A DNA stretch of 64,000 bases from Polyodon spathula (taxonomy: Eukaryota; Chordata; Actinopteri; Acipenseriformes; Polyodontidae): the NCBI RefSeq assembly GCF_017654505.1, contig NC_054548.1:35229774-35293773 (forward strand). Direction: 5' to 3'. Shown here piece after piece: positions 1 to 63,291 of this stretch. Both the position numbers and the translations under genes were made by a program. How positions within the stretch are numbered: position 1 is the first letter of the stretch; each line of letters starts with the position of its first letter. The notes below the pieces were generated by a model. The model worked only from the letters and a program-made list of their open reading frames with translations, made no database searches and was not told the DNA's origin.

Positions 1-475
1 AGGTATTTTTTTCTATTATGTATTCTGGTTTGTATTTTCCAAGAGATACATGTGTAGAAATGTGTTATTCTATGACCTGAGACCTAACAATACTCCCTGA
101 AAGTTTTGTGAAACGTGTTTGAATGTTTCTGGTTCAAAATTGCTCACTTAAACCCATTGAATTTTATTTTATTTTTTTTTTTTTTTTACACATTTTTAGC
201 TGACTGACTTTTTATCTTTTGAAATTAATAAAACAAAATCTATTTTTTTTTTTTTTTTTTTTTTTTTTAAATATTATTCAGTAGATTTTGGCGTTATGGC
301 CTACTTTCATGTTTTATAATCTATAAGATATTGATTCTTCTTGGGATGTGACTCCCTTCCAAAATGTCTAAAACAGATTTTTTTATACCCGAAAGTAGGG
401 CACTAAAATTAGTTAACTCGTAAACGAGTTTTTTGTTTGCTCAAAAACAAACACACACACACATGTGGGTGTGTG

Positions 476-525
<50 letters not shown>

Positions 526-747
526 ATATAGGTTCTTAGATTTCTATATATATATCCCAGTATATTTATAAAGAAATAATTCTTTATAAGCAATAATGGA
601 CACTACTTCATTATTTTCTCAAAATAAATATTTGAAAATAAAATAGTTCTTCATTCCATTATTATCAGTAATAATGAAAAAAAAATGTTGTAAAAAATAT
701 ATATTAAAACACATGAGATAGAATGAATAAATGTCCTAATTTATAAT
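1..747. other. AT-rich intronic/intergenic DNA with microsatellites
   Basis: No coding potential is visible. The stretch holds T-runs near 170-190 and 243-268, a short CA run near 450-462 and a TA microsatellite at about 478-530. It lies upstream of the first readable grik1 exon and is probably part of the preceding intron. Confidence 0.6.
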
Positions 748-1151
748 TGTGACAGGATAGCCAAAGTGTGGAGTCGCAGAGATGGAAGGTGCAACAAATA
801 AAATACTTTTAATTAAATAGTAAACACAAACAAAAACGTACAATGGCCAAATAAACAGAACAAACACAAAACACTGTTAACAATAAATTCTAAACACAAA
901 ATACACACACTCTCACACACAGGTACTCACTCTCTCACACAGGTCTTCTCACTCTCACAAACACACATTAGCTAACACTCCCAACCACTCCCTTTTATAC
1001 AGGTGCTGCAACTAATTGGGCAATTCGCACCTCATCAGCTGTAGCACCTTTCACACATTCCTCACACAAACTCATTCACTTAGATCCACACAGCAGACTC
1101 ACATCCACTCTAAACACCACAAAACACAAAGACAGGCTGCACCCTGTCACA
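748..1151 (-). mobile_element. Solo LTR, 404 bp, with 5-bp target duplication
   Basis: The segment begins TGTGACAGG and ends CCTGTCACA, the TG...CA ends of a long terminal repeat. It is flanked on both sides by ATAAT (743-747 and 1152-1156), a 5-bp duplication as left by an LTR integrase. Read on the minus strand it has a TATA-like TATAAAAGG (around 992-1001), so the LTR probably points left. No internal region accompanies it, so it looks like a solo LTR left by recombination. Its A-rich core with GGCCAAATAAACAG resembles segments at 29090-29275 and 42540-42715. The family is not identified. Confidence 0.7.
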
Positions 1152-1249
1152 ATAATACATTAGATATACAGTGTTTTTACATTTCTAAAAGTAATTTTCT
1201 CAGAGTTCCCCTTCAGCTGTTTTGGAAACCAAGGTGAATTAAGAGTTTG

Positions 1250-1920
1250 AATATGCAAAGGAGAAAGATACAAGCCAAACTGTACCATCCCAACGACGAA
1301 GCATCAGGAAACACCTTATCTATGGATGCTTTTCTGCCAAAAGCACATGATCTCTACACATTTTACTCAAGAAGACAGCTATGACCAAGGACGTACCTGA
1401 AAACACTTCAAGACCACCTCCTCCCTACAGCTCAGAACCATTTTCCCAGAACCGTGAGTTCTGCTTCCAAGATGACAGAGCCCCTTGACTTTGAGCCAAA
1501 TAAGTGAAAAAACGGTTGAAGACAACCGTATCATGCCACTTCAATTTTGGCCTGGAAATTCGCCAGATCTCAGTTCTATGTAGAATATTTGGGGTCTGAC
1601 AGAACAGGAAATTTGTCAAGAACAGGAAAAAAGTCAACCATGCAACCAAAATAAACTGGAATCAAGTGTAAAGGCTGCATGGAGGAATCTAAAGGATAAC
1701 TCGACCCCACAACGCCTCATCGAGTCCGTGCCTGAGAGGACTAAGGAAGTCTTAAAACACAGCGGAATGTATTGCAAATACTAAGTACTGCTATTATGGC
1801 TTCCCGGTAGACTTTTGCAATATCATTTTGTGGTTACATGAAGATGAATAAAATATCTAAATGATGTCTGTCTTAAAATTCTTGAGAGATGCAAACCTTT
1901 TAGCCATAGCTGTACAATGC
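1250..1920 (+). pseudogene. Tc1/mariner transposase remnant (C-terminal half)
   Basis: Fragmentary + strand translation gives FQDDRAP (about 1466-1488) followed, after frame breaks, by WPGNSPDLSSM-like text and ENIWG-like text near 1550-1600. These are the second and third catalytic blocks (DD34E) of Tc1 transposases. The 3' edge at about 1900-1917 ends in TTTTAGCCATAGCTGTA, the inverted form of a common fish Tc1 terminal repeat. No matching left terminal repeat was found. Stops and frameshifts make it a dead copy. Transposases of this family cut and paste DNA at TA sites. Confidence 0.65.
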
Positions 1921-3565
1921 AAACATTTCTTCATCCAAAGTCTTTGCATGTCTTGTGATGAAGAGAAGTTATGTCACCTCTCCTATTTCATCCGTGCCTC
2001 TGATCAAGTTAAACTTTGACGATAGGGTACAGTTTTGCATTTGCAAGCACACCATTGAAGAGCACATGATAAAGAGCACTGTGGATAAGAGGTCATGGAT
2101 TTCCAGAAGCTGGAGAAAATAAAATGTTCCATTTGTGGATCTACTCAAAAGTTTTATACAGTATGGCAGCCCATCATTATTTACTTTGACACGCTGTCCC
2201 TCGACTCCACAATTTAATTATTTATATTCTGTTTCTGTCCTTTTCTCCTTTCCACTTTCCTTTATTTAATTTTACTATTGCTGAGCTTGTGTATGCTGTA
2301 TGTCTCTTGTTACTATGAAAATGATAAAGTATTTATATATAATTTCAGCTTAAGTTTACAGAATTTTGTCCTACATTCTTTACTATCCTTCAGACAGAAC
2401 TCTGTGAAATATTAAACTAAAGTTTTTTTTTCTTTTTCTGTTTTTATTCCTGTACTTAAATTATTTCATTATAGTATTACAGTTTGCCCCCCACCCCCCT
2501 CAGTTTTCTGTAAGGTTTGGTTAAGTATCCCTGCAATTAGCTATTGGCCCTGCTGATCACAAAATATTGATAATGAATTATTGATTCACTAACAAGAAAA
2601 CTAAAACAAGGAGATGAGGAAATTTAAGAAAATTAGGACTCTGTCCACCCCTCCCATTACAATAAGCAAGCATGTACAGGACAACACACGATCTTGCAAT
2701 AAAAAGATGAGTCACGAAAAAGATATGCAACACTAACATTCAATGAAAAAAACAATTGAAAACAAACAAGCAAAAAAAAAAAAAACCTGGAGTGAGGTAT
2801 GTGGAATTTAATAATCCGCTCTGTCCTGTACTTTACACAAATACATATCGTAAATGCTTAAGAACTCCCCTGCTCTTATTTTCATCTGACTGTGCATTGT
2901 ACAACACCACCTAGAGAACTCTCATGTGTGGTACTCACTGAAGCCATATAAATGACCCTGGTTCAATGATGTTGAACCTGAGAAAAGCAGAAGTACTAAT
3001 ATAAAGTAGATCTACAAACCATTCATAAGATCTACTGCTGTTCATATTCTCACCAATGGTGGGATTGAATCATACGGAATTATACCCATAGGCTGTCGCA
3101 GAAATGAAGCATCTATCAGAAGCAAGCAAGCCACAAAGAAAGAAATACTCTGTCCTATATCCCTACTGGTAGGGGCAGCTAACTCAACAACAGCTAACTC
3201 AATAGCAACAGGAGCTAACTCAACAACAACAGCTAACTCAACAAAAAAAGCAGCTAACTCAACAACATGAATTGTTATATTCAAAGTCGATATCCAATAT
3301 TCTATAGTAAAATGTGTATCTGTTAAATAAACATGGAATGAATAGTTATTACTATTTGTAAAATAATAAAAACATTTAGTTTTGTTCTTTCTTGCCAAGT
3401 ACTTCAGTTGACTATTGTCTCTCTATCTCTCTCTCTCACACACACAGCGCTGCTCATCTGAACACTACACACCACTGAAATTCATTGTAAGTGCTTAATT
3501 GGTAGGTTAGTAATTAGCAATTAAATGTTCTTGTATAATCTAATTCTGAAATATCACAACGGGGG
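1921..3565. other. Intronic DNA without recognised genes
   Basis: AT-rich sequence. The only structured stretch is 3177-3268, where variants of a short unit built on AGCTAACTCAACAACA recur about five times, a small degenerate minisatellite. It is followed by a CT-rich/CA-rich simple repeat near 3418-3448. Confidence 0.5.
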
Positions 3566-4147
3566 TGTTAACAGGATGGCGAGTGGTGCAATAAACAAGT
3601 GAAGGTCTAGACAAAAGTTCACTCCCAAAAATGTCCATGTTTTATTTTGCAAAACAAAATAATAAACCAGCAATGGTATAGGGGGAGGAGGCTGGGCACG
3701 GCAGGTTTTACAGTCCTGAAAAAAAATCACACTACTAAACCACAATCCTCAGTGCACGAAACTGCTCCTTTTCTCCAGGATTGCGGTGAGTGCTGATGCT
3801 GTGCTGTGAGGGACATGCTCTGGGTATAGTGCTGGTTCCCTGGCTGCAGCTCCTGACTCTTACTCCTCTATCAAAACACAAACAACAACAAAACACAGGC
3901 TGCAGCTGGATTTCGTCAGTAGCGTAAGGCCCAGTACTGAGGTAGCTGCTTCCCCTTTGTACCCAAAAACTCCTCCCTGCAATCAATCTATTGCCATGGT
4001 TTCTCCAATAGAGGGCCGCCCCGCAGTTGTTTGCAAGGGAGTCCTTCCAGGTACGTGCAACTACGCGCCCCTCCTAACATGGTCACCTTCCAGTTTCCAC
4101 CTACCGACAAGACAGTCCATCTGAAGGAAGCATACCATCAACCTTAC
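3566..4147. repeat. LTR-like dispersed repeat, copy 1
   Basis: This stretch matches 41527-42128 along most of its length. Shared landmarks in the same order include GAGTGGTGC, CCCAAAAATGTCCATGTTT, CCTCNGTGCACGAAACTG, TGTGCTGTGAGGGA, ACTCCTCCCTGCAA, GCCGCCCCGCAG and GGAAGCATACCA. Both copies start TGTNAACAGG and end CCTTACA, which suggests LTR ends, but I see no convincing flanking duplication. No protein is encoded. It could instead be a non-autonomous element of another class. Confidence 0.55.
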
Positions 4148-4569
4148 ACAGCGCCTTTTCTGGTTGGGAGGGAGATTTACAGTTTGAATTTTTCCTCTCT
4201 CTCACAGGGGGTTATAGGTACTCGTGTTTCGTAATTCCCCTCGTCGTTATTAGAGACAATGTCTTGTCGTATCATTATTCTTAATTCTTAATGGACTTAA
4301 TGGATTAAGTGTCTTAATGGACACTTTTACTGCCAAACTTAGACCATAAACTGACAATATGTTGCAAAACTAGCAAATGGTAGTGACATACAGGTGGCTA
4401 TTCCATAGACCTAATTTAGGAGCTGCCTCTGTGCACACTGGGAAGTGTATTTCTTAGTCAGGTGTAATCAGAGGTTACCTCTTGCCCAGGACTACAATCC
4501 TACAATTCACTGTACAGATATAACATGCATATCAAAGGGATAAAAGGTTAAAATATGAGTACTTTTAGT

Positions 4570-4715
4570 TAATTTGATCACAATAGGTTATATAGTAAAC
4601 CGCACTGTATGATTGTTATTGATTGGTACTGAATAATTGTGTAGCTATTATTCCATTTAATTAATACCTGCCAACTTCTTAAAGGGAATTACTAACAGCA
4701 CACCCCTAGTTATTT
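4570..4715. repeat. Dispersed repeat shared with 32944-33350
   Basis: Shares GATTGTTATTGATTGGTACT, AATTAATACCT, CAACTT and GCACACCCCTAGTTATT in order with 32944-33350, where a small MITE is nested. The end motif GCACACCCCTA recurs near 54404 and inverted near 39837, suggesting a DNA-transposon terminus. The family is not identified. Confidence 0.5.
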
Positions 4716-4909
4716 AAATTGTATACTTGTTTTAAGAATATGTTTTCCAATGGAAATTCACTATACATTACAATTGACGGTTTTGAGTTTAATTTTAGTT
4801 AATTAATTTTGCTTTACGGGATGCATGCTTAATAATGTAATCCATGATTAGAAACTTTATATACTGTAGATTTTAATGCTTTTTATACTTTCTCCCCCTT
4901 TTTCTTAAG

Positions 4910-58132
<53,223 letters not shown>

Positions 58133-59160
58133 AGGAATATTGCATCAACTTCCTCCTTCCTTAATAGTGTTTTTATTAAATGTAATTTTTTGTATAAAGC
58201 TGCCTATGAATACACAGGTAAAGCATGATGTATTCTACACCATTTTAACTTTCTAGAATAGTTCTGTTATATTGAATTAAATGCCTATCCTTGTTAAAGT
58301 AAAACTAAATATATGTTTTGAATAACACCCTGCCCAACCCATCATGTATACATCCTGTACTTTCTAGTGTTGTGCCTATGTTTGAAATAAAATGTTTACA
58401 GTTTTTTTTTTTCCACAGCTGTTTTCTTTATTTTTTGTTATTAATACGTATCAATGCCGATAATAATTCAAATGGTTCCATACATTGCAATTGGCTTATA
58501 AAGTAAAATTTCCATTTTCAACAGATTGCAATGTTGAAAGTATTTAAGGCCATACCAAAACTAACGTAGATGGATGTGACACAAATATGTTTGATTTCAG
58601 ATTTGTTTGTGTTACAGCACACATGAACTCATTTCAGGGGGCAGGAGCCTGGGCTATGAGAATAATTGTTAGTAAAGAAAACGTAAAAGGGGTTGTCTTG
58701 TTCGATGAAAAGAAGCTTGGCACAGCGTCCCTCGAGGAAGAAGTAGATAGCGGATGCAAACGTGAATCCGTCGAGGATGGAATAGATAGCGGATGCTAAC
58801 CTGAAATAAAGGATAGAATAAGTTAGAAGCAGAGAGTGTCCCTGAGGGATCTGAAAGGAGGTAACAAATAGAAAGGTTAGTTGGGACATTGAGCTCTAAG
58901 CACATAGTAGGCCAAGTCCGGAGTGGATACTAGGAAGAAAGAACTGAGCTTGTGTTTGAAGTAAGGAATAGTGCATAAGCTGCGGAAAGATAGGTGTGGC
59001 CGGGGGAACCCGCTGACTCATACGATGAGAACCCCCCTTATCTGAAGGCAGAGGTGACATAGCCTGACCCGAGGTCAGGGGAGTGAGAGCACTTGCCCCC
59101 CAAAAGAAGGACCTCCGGCAACATAGAAGTTCCCCAAAATCGTGCGACGAAACAAGTTAG
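58133..59160. other. Probable grik1 3' UTR and downstream DNA
   Basis: ATTAAA-like and AATAAA signals occur near 58270-58400 (TGAAATAAAATG at 58381-58392), a possible polyadenylation region. About 58740-58800 holds two tandem units with TAGATAGCGGATGC. The stretch 58960-59150 is more GC-rich and of unknown origin. No gene is recognised. Confidence 0.4.
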
Positions 59161-60045
59161 AACATAAGAACATAAGAACATAAGAAAGTTTACAAACGAG
59201 AGGAGGCCATTCGGCCCATCTTGCTCGTTTGGTTGTTAGTAGCTTATTGATCCCAAAATCTCATCAAGCAGCTTCTTGAAGGATCCCAGCTGGTGTCAGC
59301 TTCAACAACATTACTGGGGAGTTGATTCCAGACCCTCACAATTCTCTGTGTAAAAAAATGCCTCCTATTTTCTGTTCTGAATGCCCCTTTGTCTAAATTC
59401 CATTTGTGACCCCTGGTCCTTGTTTCTTTTTTCAGGCTGAAAAAGTCCCTTGGGTCGACACTGTCAATACCTTCTAGAATTTTGAATGCTTGAATTAGGT
59501 CGCCACGTAGTCTTCTTTGTTCAAGACTGAACAGATTCAATTCTTTTAGCCTGTCTGCATATGACATGCCTTTTAAGCCTGGAATAATTCTGGTCGTTCT
59601 TCTTTGCACTCTTTCTAGAGCAGCAATATCTTTTTTATAGCGAGGTGACCAGAACTGCACACAATATTCAAGATGAGGTCTTACTAGTGCATTGTACAGT
59701 TTTAACATTACTTCCCTTGATTTAAATTCAACACTTTTCACAATGTATCCGAGCATCTTGTTAGCCTTTTTTATAGCTTCCCCACATTGTCTAGATGAAG
59801 ACATTTCTGAGTCAACAAAAACTCCTAGGTCTTTTTCATAGATTCCTTCTCCAATTTCAGTATCTCCCATATGATATTTATAATGTACATTTTTATTTCC
59901 TGCGTGCAGTACCTTACACTTTTCTCTATTAAATGTCATTTGCCATGTGTCTGCCCAGTTCTGAATCTTGTCTAGATCATTTTGAATGACCTTTGCTGCT
60001 GTAACAGTGTTTGCCACTCCCCCTACTTTTGTGTCGTTTGGAGCA
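59161..60045 (-). mobile_element. 5'-truncated CR1-like LINE, well preserved
   Basis: On the minus strand a frame from 60017 to 59244 reads NDLDKIQNWADTWQMTFN, KCKVLHAGNKNVHYKYHMGD, EKDLGVFVDSEMSSSRQCGE, LVRPHLEYCVQFWSPRYKKD and RVWNQLPSNVVE, the thumb/C-terminal part of a CR1-clade reverse transcriptase. Just upstream, NDTKVGGVANT is the region after the F-A-D-D active site, so truncation removed the catalytic core. The 3' end carries AACATAAG repeated three times (59161-59186), the short tail repeat of this family, followed by GAGAGGAGGCCATTCGGCCC. Confidence 0.9.
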
Positions 60046-61080
60046 GGTCACCATGAGTGGAGCTCCTGCTTATCCCATTGCAAAAGATTAAAAAACAGTG
60101 GTTTAAAGTTTTATTTTGGAAATCTTTTGATTCTTTTCATTTATTTAAAGTAGTGGTGCACCTTTTAGTTAAATAATTTTAATTTTTGAACGGTTCTTTT
60201 CTTTAAAATAAGTCTTTGTTTGTTTTGGTTTGTTTGTCTCCCTGCACTTGCATTGTAAGTGCAGGGGGGTGGCCATTTTGGATTTTTTCTTTTTGATTGA
60301 TTTTTATTTTTCCTTCTTTGAATTTTAACTTTGCTTTCTCACTTTTATTTTAGGTGCTTTTTTGATTTTATAATTAAGAGCACATTATCTAGTTTATTTT
60401 AAAATTATTTTTGCTTTGAAAAACTGTTTTTGACTTTGTTTTAAAAATCGTTTTGTTTTAAAAATCCCCTGCTCTTGCCTTGGGCAGAGTAGGGGAAGGG
60501 CAGGCACTTTTGTCTGCCCTGTTTCTTATTCTTTTATATTTTTTAGTTGAAGGTTTTTATTTTTAAAAGAAAACCTTTAACTGGATTTATTTTGATTATT
60601 ATTATTGTTTTCATTTTATCTCGTTTTATTTCCTTTGGGGGGGAATAAAACGGGATAAGATAAACAATTAAAAAAAAAAAAAAAAAAAAAAATCCTTTCT
60701 TTGGTTTTTTTATTTTTCATTTTTGTTTGTGCCCCTGTGCTATTGGAGTGCAGGGGTGCATGTGTGTGTTTGTTTGTTTATTTTAAAAAAAAAAAATCTA
60801 AAAATTAGTTTGTTTGATTTTTGAAAAATAAATAAATAAATAAATACTTTTTGATTTTTTGTTTGCCCTTGCACTATTGGAGTGCAGGGGTGTGTGTGTA
60901 TTTTTGTTTTTGTTATAAAAAACAAAATGAAATAATTTTTTGAAAAATAAAGAAAAAACTTTAGTTCCTTTTTTTCCTATTTTGTTTTGCGCACCCCTGC
61001 ACTATTAAAGTGCAGGGGTGAGTCTGTCTGTTTCGTTTTGTTTTTGTTTAAATAAATAAATAAAAATAAAAAATTTAAAA
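60046..61080 (+). repeat. 5' leader of the Tx1/L1-clade LINE with hairpin-bearing units
   Basis: A T-rich leader precedes the LINE start codon. Hairpins of the type CCCTGCACT...AGTGCAGGGG recur at about 60241-60268, 60731-60758, 60867-60893 and 60992-61020. The last is perfect: arms CACCCCTGCACT and AGTGCAGGGGTG around ATTAA. The last three are spaced about 125-137 bp apart and followed each time by GTGTGT/TCTGT-type text and A-runs, like tandem leader monomers that carry promoters in other LINEs. The left boundary is inferred from the end of the CR1 copy. Confidence 0.6.
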
Positions 61081-63262
61081 ATGAGCGGGCAAGCTCAAGA
61101 AGCCCCGATAAAGTGGGCAAAGGTGGCTGCAGCGGAAGCTGCAGCACCTTTTAAGAACATTACCAGGAGGCACGGAGTAAGGTGCCTCCTGAAGGACTCC
61201 CTCTCGATTGAGGGCTTTGTCAAGGCCATGGCCAAGGTGGTGGGGCCATCGGCGATCGTGGCGGCCTCTAAAATGTACGGGAAAGCCGTATTTTTCTTAA
61301 AATCGGAGGCCGCCGCGAACACGGCAATCGAGAGGGGTCTCGCGGTGGCGGGGATTTTTATCCCCGTCGAACCGCTCGCGGGCCTGGGCACTAGGGTCGT
61401 CCTTTCAAACGTGCCACCTTTCTTGAAGGACGACCTGCTCAGGCCCCATTTGCAAGCCTTGGGGGAGATAAAGACATCAATCCACCCCCTCCCCCTAGGC
61501 TGCAAAGACCAGCTCCTCCGCCACATATTATCTTTCCGCCGCCAGGTGACCATTCAACTGGCGGGTCAGGACGTGGCGGAGGGCAGCTTCGTGGTCCCCT
61601 TCGAGGGGACCAATTATGTCATCTTTTACTCATCGGAGGAGGTGCGGTGCTACCACTGCAAGGAGCTGGGGCACCAGAAGAAGAGGTGCCCCAAGCTCCA
61701 GCAGGGCGCAAAGCCACCCGCGCCCCTCCGAGTCCACCTCGCCCCCGGGGCCCTCAAAGAGGCCCGCGGAGGGGGGCAAGACAACACCCGCCCCCCTCCC
61801 GGTAACATCAAAGGGGGGGAAGGGGGAGGAGGCCCCCGAGGCGGCCGGACCCTCCGCGCCTACCGTAAGCGCGCCGGGGGAGAAAGCCGCCGGGTGGACC
61901 GTGGTCGCCGGCCGGGTCCGCCGGGGAGGCCAAGCGGGGGGAGACGAAACCGTCGTCGTCTGGCGGCGGGTCAGGGGGCGCTCCCGAAAAGGAGACTCCC
62001 TCGCCGGAACCCCCTGCGAGGCAAGGCGGCAAAGCCGCCCGTAAAATAAAACATCTCCTCCCCGAGCGGGTGGAGAGAAACGCCACCGACTTCCCCCAGC
62101 ATAAGGGGGAAGAGGAAAGCACAAGCCCTCTTCCCCACCTGTGCACATAAGTGCACTAAAACCGGTCTCTTGGCGAGGGTCCCCGGGGGGACGAAAGAAA
62201 GCCCCCCGAAACCCAAACGCCCGCCTCGGCGTCCCCCCTCCACCGGCAACAGGGGCCTCGGCCCTCGTCATGTCAAAGAGGGGGAGAAACATCCACCTGC
62301 CGAGGCGGTCCGGGGCTCCGCCGAAGAAGCGGAGCCCATGGAGGAAGCCACCGCCGAGAGACCGGAAGAAGCCCTCGAGACGGTTCCCCTCCCCGCGCTG
62401 CAAGAGACCGCGGACGTCAGCCCCGACTCCATCGACGAGGGGCCAGCCGCGGCGGGGAGCGCCTAGGGGGCGAAGGAGGGCTCCTCCGCGGAGCGGCTGC
62501 CTCGGGCGCCGTCCTCCTCCGACCGCGACACGGGCCCAGAACCCGGTGTTGCCGAAGAGGGGGCGGCCGAACCAACCCCCGAGGCAGAAGCGGGCTCCGC
62601 GGAAATGCGGGAGACCCCAGCCGAGGAGCCGGAGGGGGGTGAAGAACCACCCCTTCCGGAGAAAGATCCGCCCCGGGTTCCTCGCTCTGGCGGGGAGGCG
62701 GTCTCGGCCCCCGTGGCTGAGCCGGCTCCCAAGGAGCCCATCCGGGAGACCCCCGCCGAGGGGCCGGAGGGGGGGCGAGGAAACGCCCCTCCCGGAAAAA
62801 GACCCGCCTCGTCCTGCCGACTCCGGCGAGGAGATGGACTCTGGCCCCGAGGCGGAAACGGGCCCCGGGGAGCCCGCGAAAGAGACCCCCGCCGAGGGGC
62901 CGGAGGGGGGCGAGGAAACGCCCCTCCCAGAGAAAGAACCAAAACTGCCTCGGGCGTCCCTTTCTTGCGGGGACGAGAGCTCCGGCTGGGCATGCGGCGC
63001 GGGCTCGGAGGCTCTGTCCGCCTCTTCTCTGAACATCCCTGCGGCGGAGCTCCTGGACTTCTTGGAGGCCACCACCCACCGCAGGGATAAGGTTCAGATG
63101 GCCCTGGACAAATGGGGGGATTTCGAGAGAGTCCTAAACTCTGTGAGATCCTTCCTCAGGGCCGGCCACGCCAGCAAGACTTCGGGCACGTGCGTGCACA
63201 TCCGTGCCCGAAAGCTGCACGACCAGCTGGTGAACTTCGGGAGATCTCAGGGTCTCCCGTGA
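61081..63262 (+). pseudogene. Tx1/L1-clade LINE ORF1 (zinc-knuckle protein), frameshifted
   Basis: The start ATGAGCGGG opens MSGQAQEAPIKWAKVAAAEA. A fold containing SAIVAASKMYGKAVFFLKS follows, and a CCHC knuckle CYHCKELGHQKKRC (residues 190-203, 61648-61689). ORF1 proteins of this type bind the LINE RNA. Downstream the natural-looking text moves between frames: near 61740, near 61935, and near 62150, with a TAG at 62464-62466 in an otherwise open frame and another change at 62769-62775. The last part ends LVNFGRSQGLP at 63259. Three tandem 45-residue repeats (ETPAEGPEGGEETPLPEK type) lie at about 62607-62940. Several breaks suggest this ORF1 is dead, unless some are base-calling errors in G-runs. 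Confidence 0.8.
62607..62940 (+). repeat. Three tandem 135-bp coding repeats in LINE ORF1
   Basis: Units begin near 62610, 62748 and 62883 with GAGACCCC(A/C)GCCGAGG followed by GCCGGAGGGGGG. Units 1 and 3 have six G after GGA; unit 2 has seven (62769-62775), which shifts the frame. Each unit encodes acidic, proline-rich text. Confidence 0.85.
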
Positions 63263-63291
63263 GTGTCGCCAGCCGCTCCTGACAGAAGACC

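Noticed and set aside
3042..3398. 118-codon minus-strand frame with VELA repeats
   Set aside because: It is created by the small AGCTAACTCAACA minisatellite and has no start context or domain.
61630..63075. Minus-strand 481-codon open frame
   Set aside because: It lies opposite the GC-rich LINE ORF1 and has low-complexity Gly/Pro/Arg/Ser text, so it is a shadow of composition.
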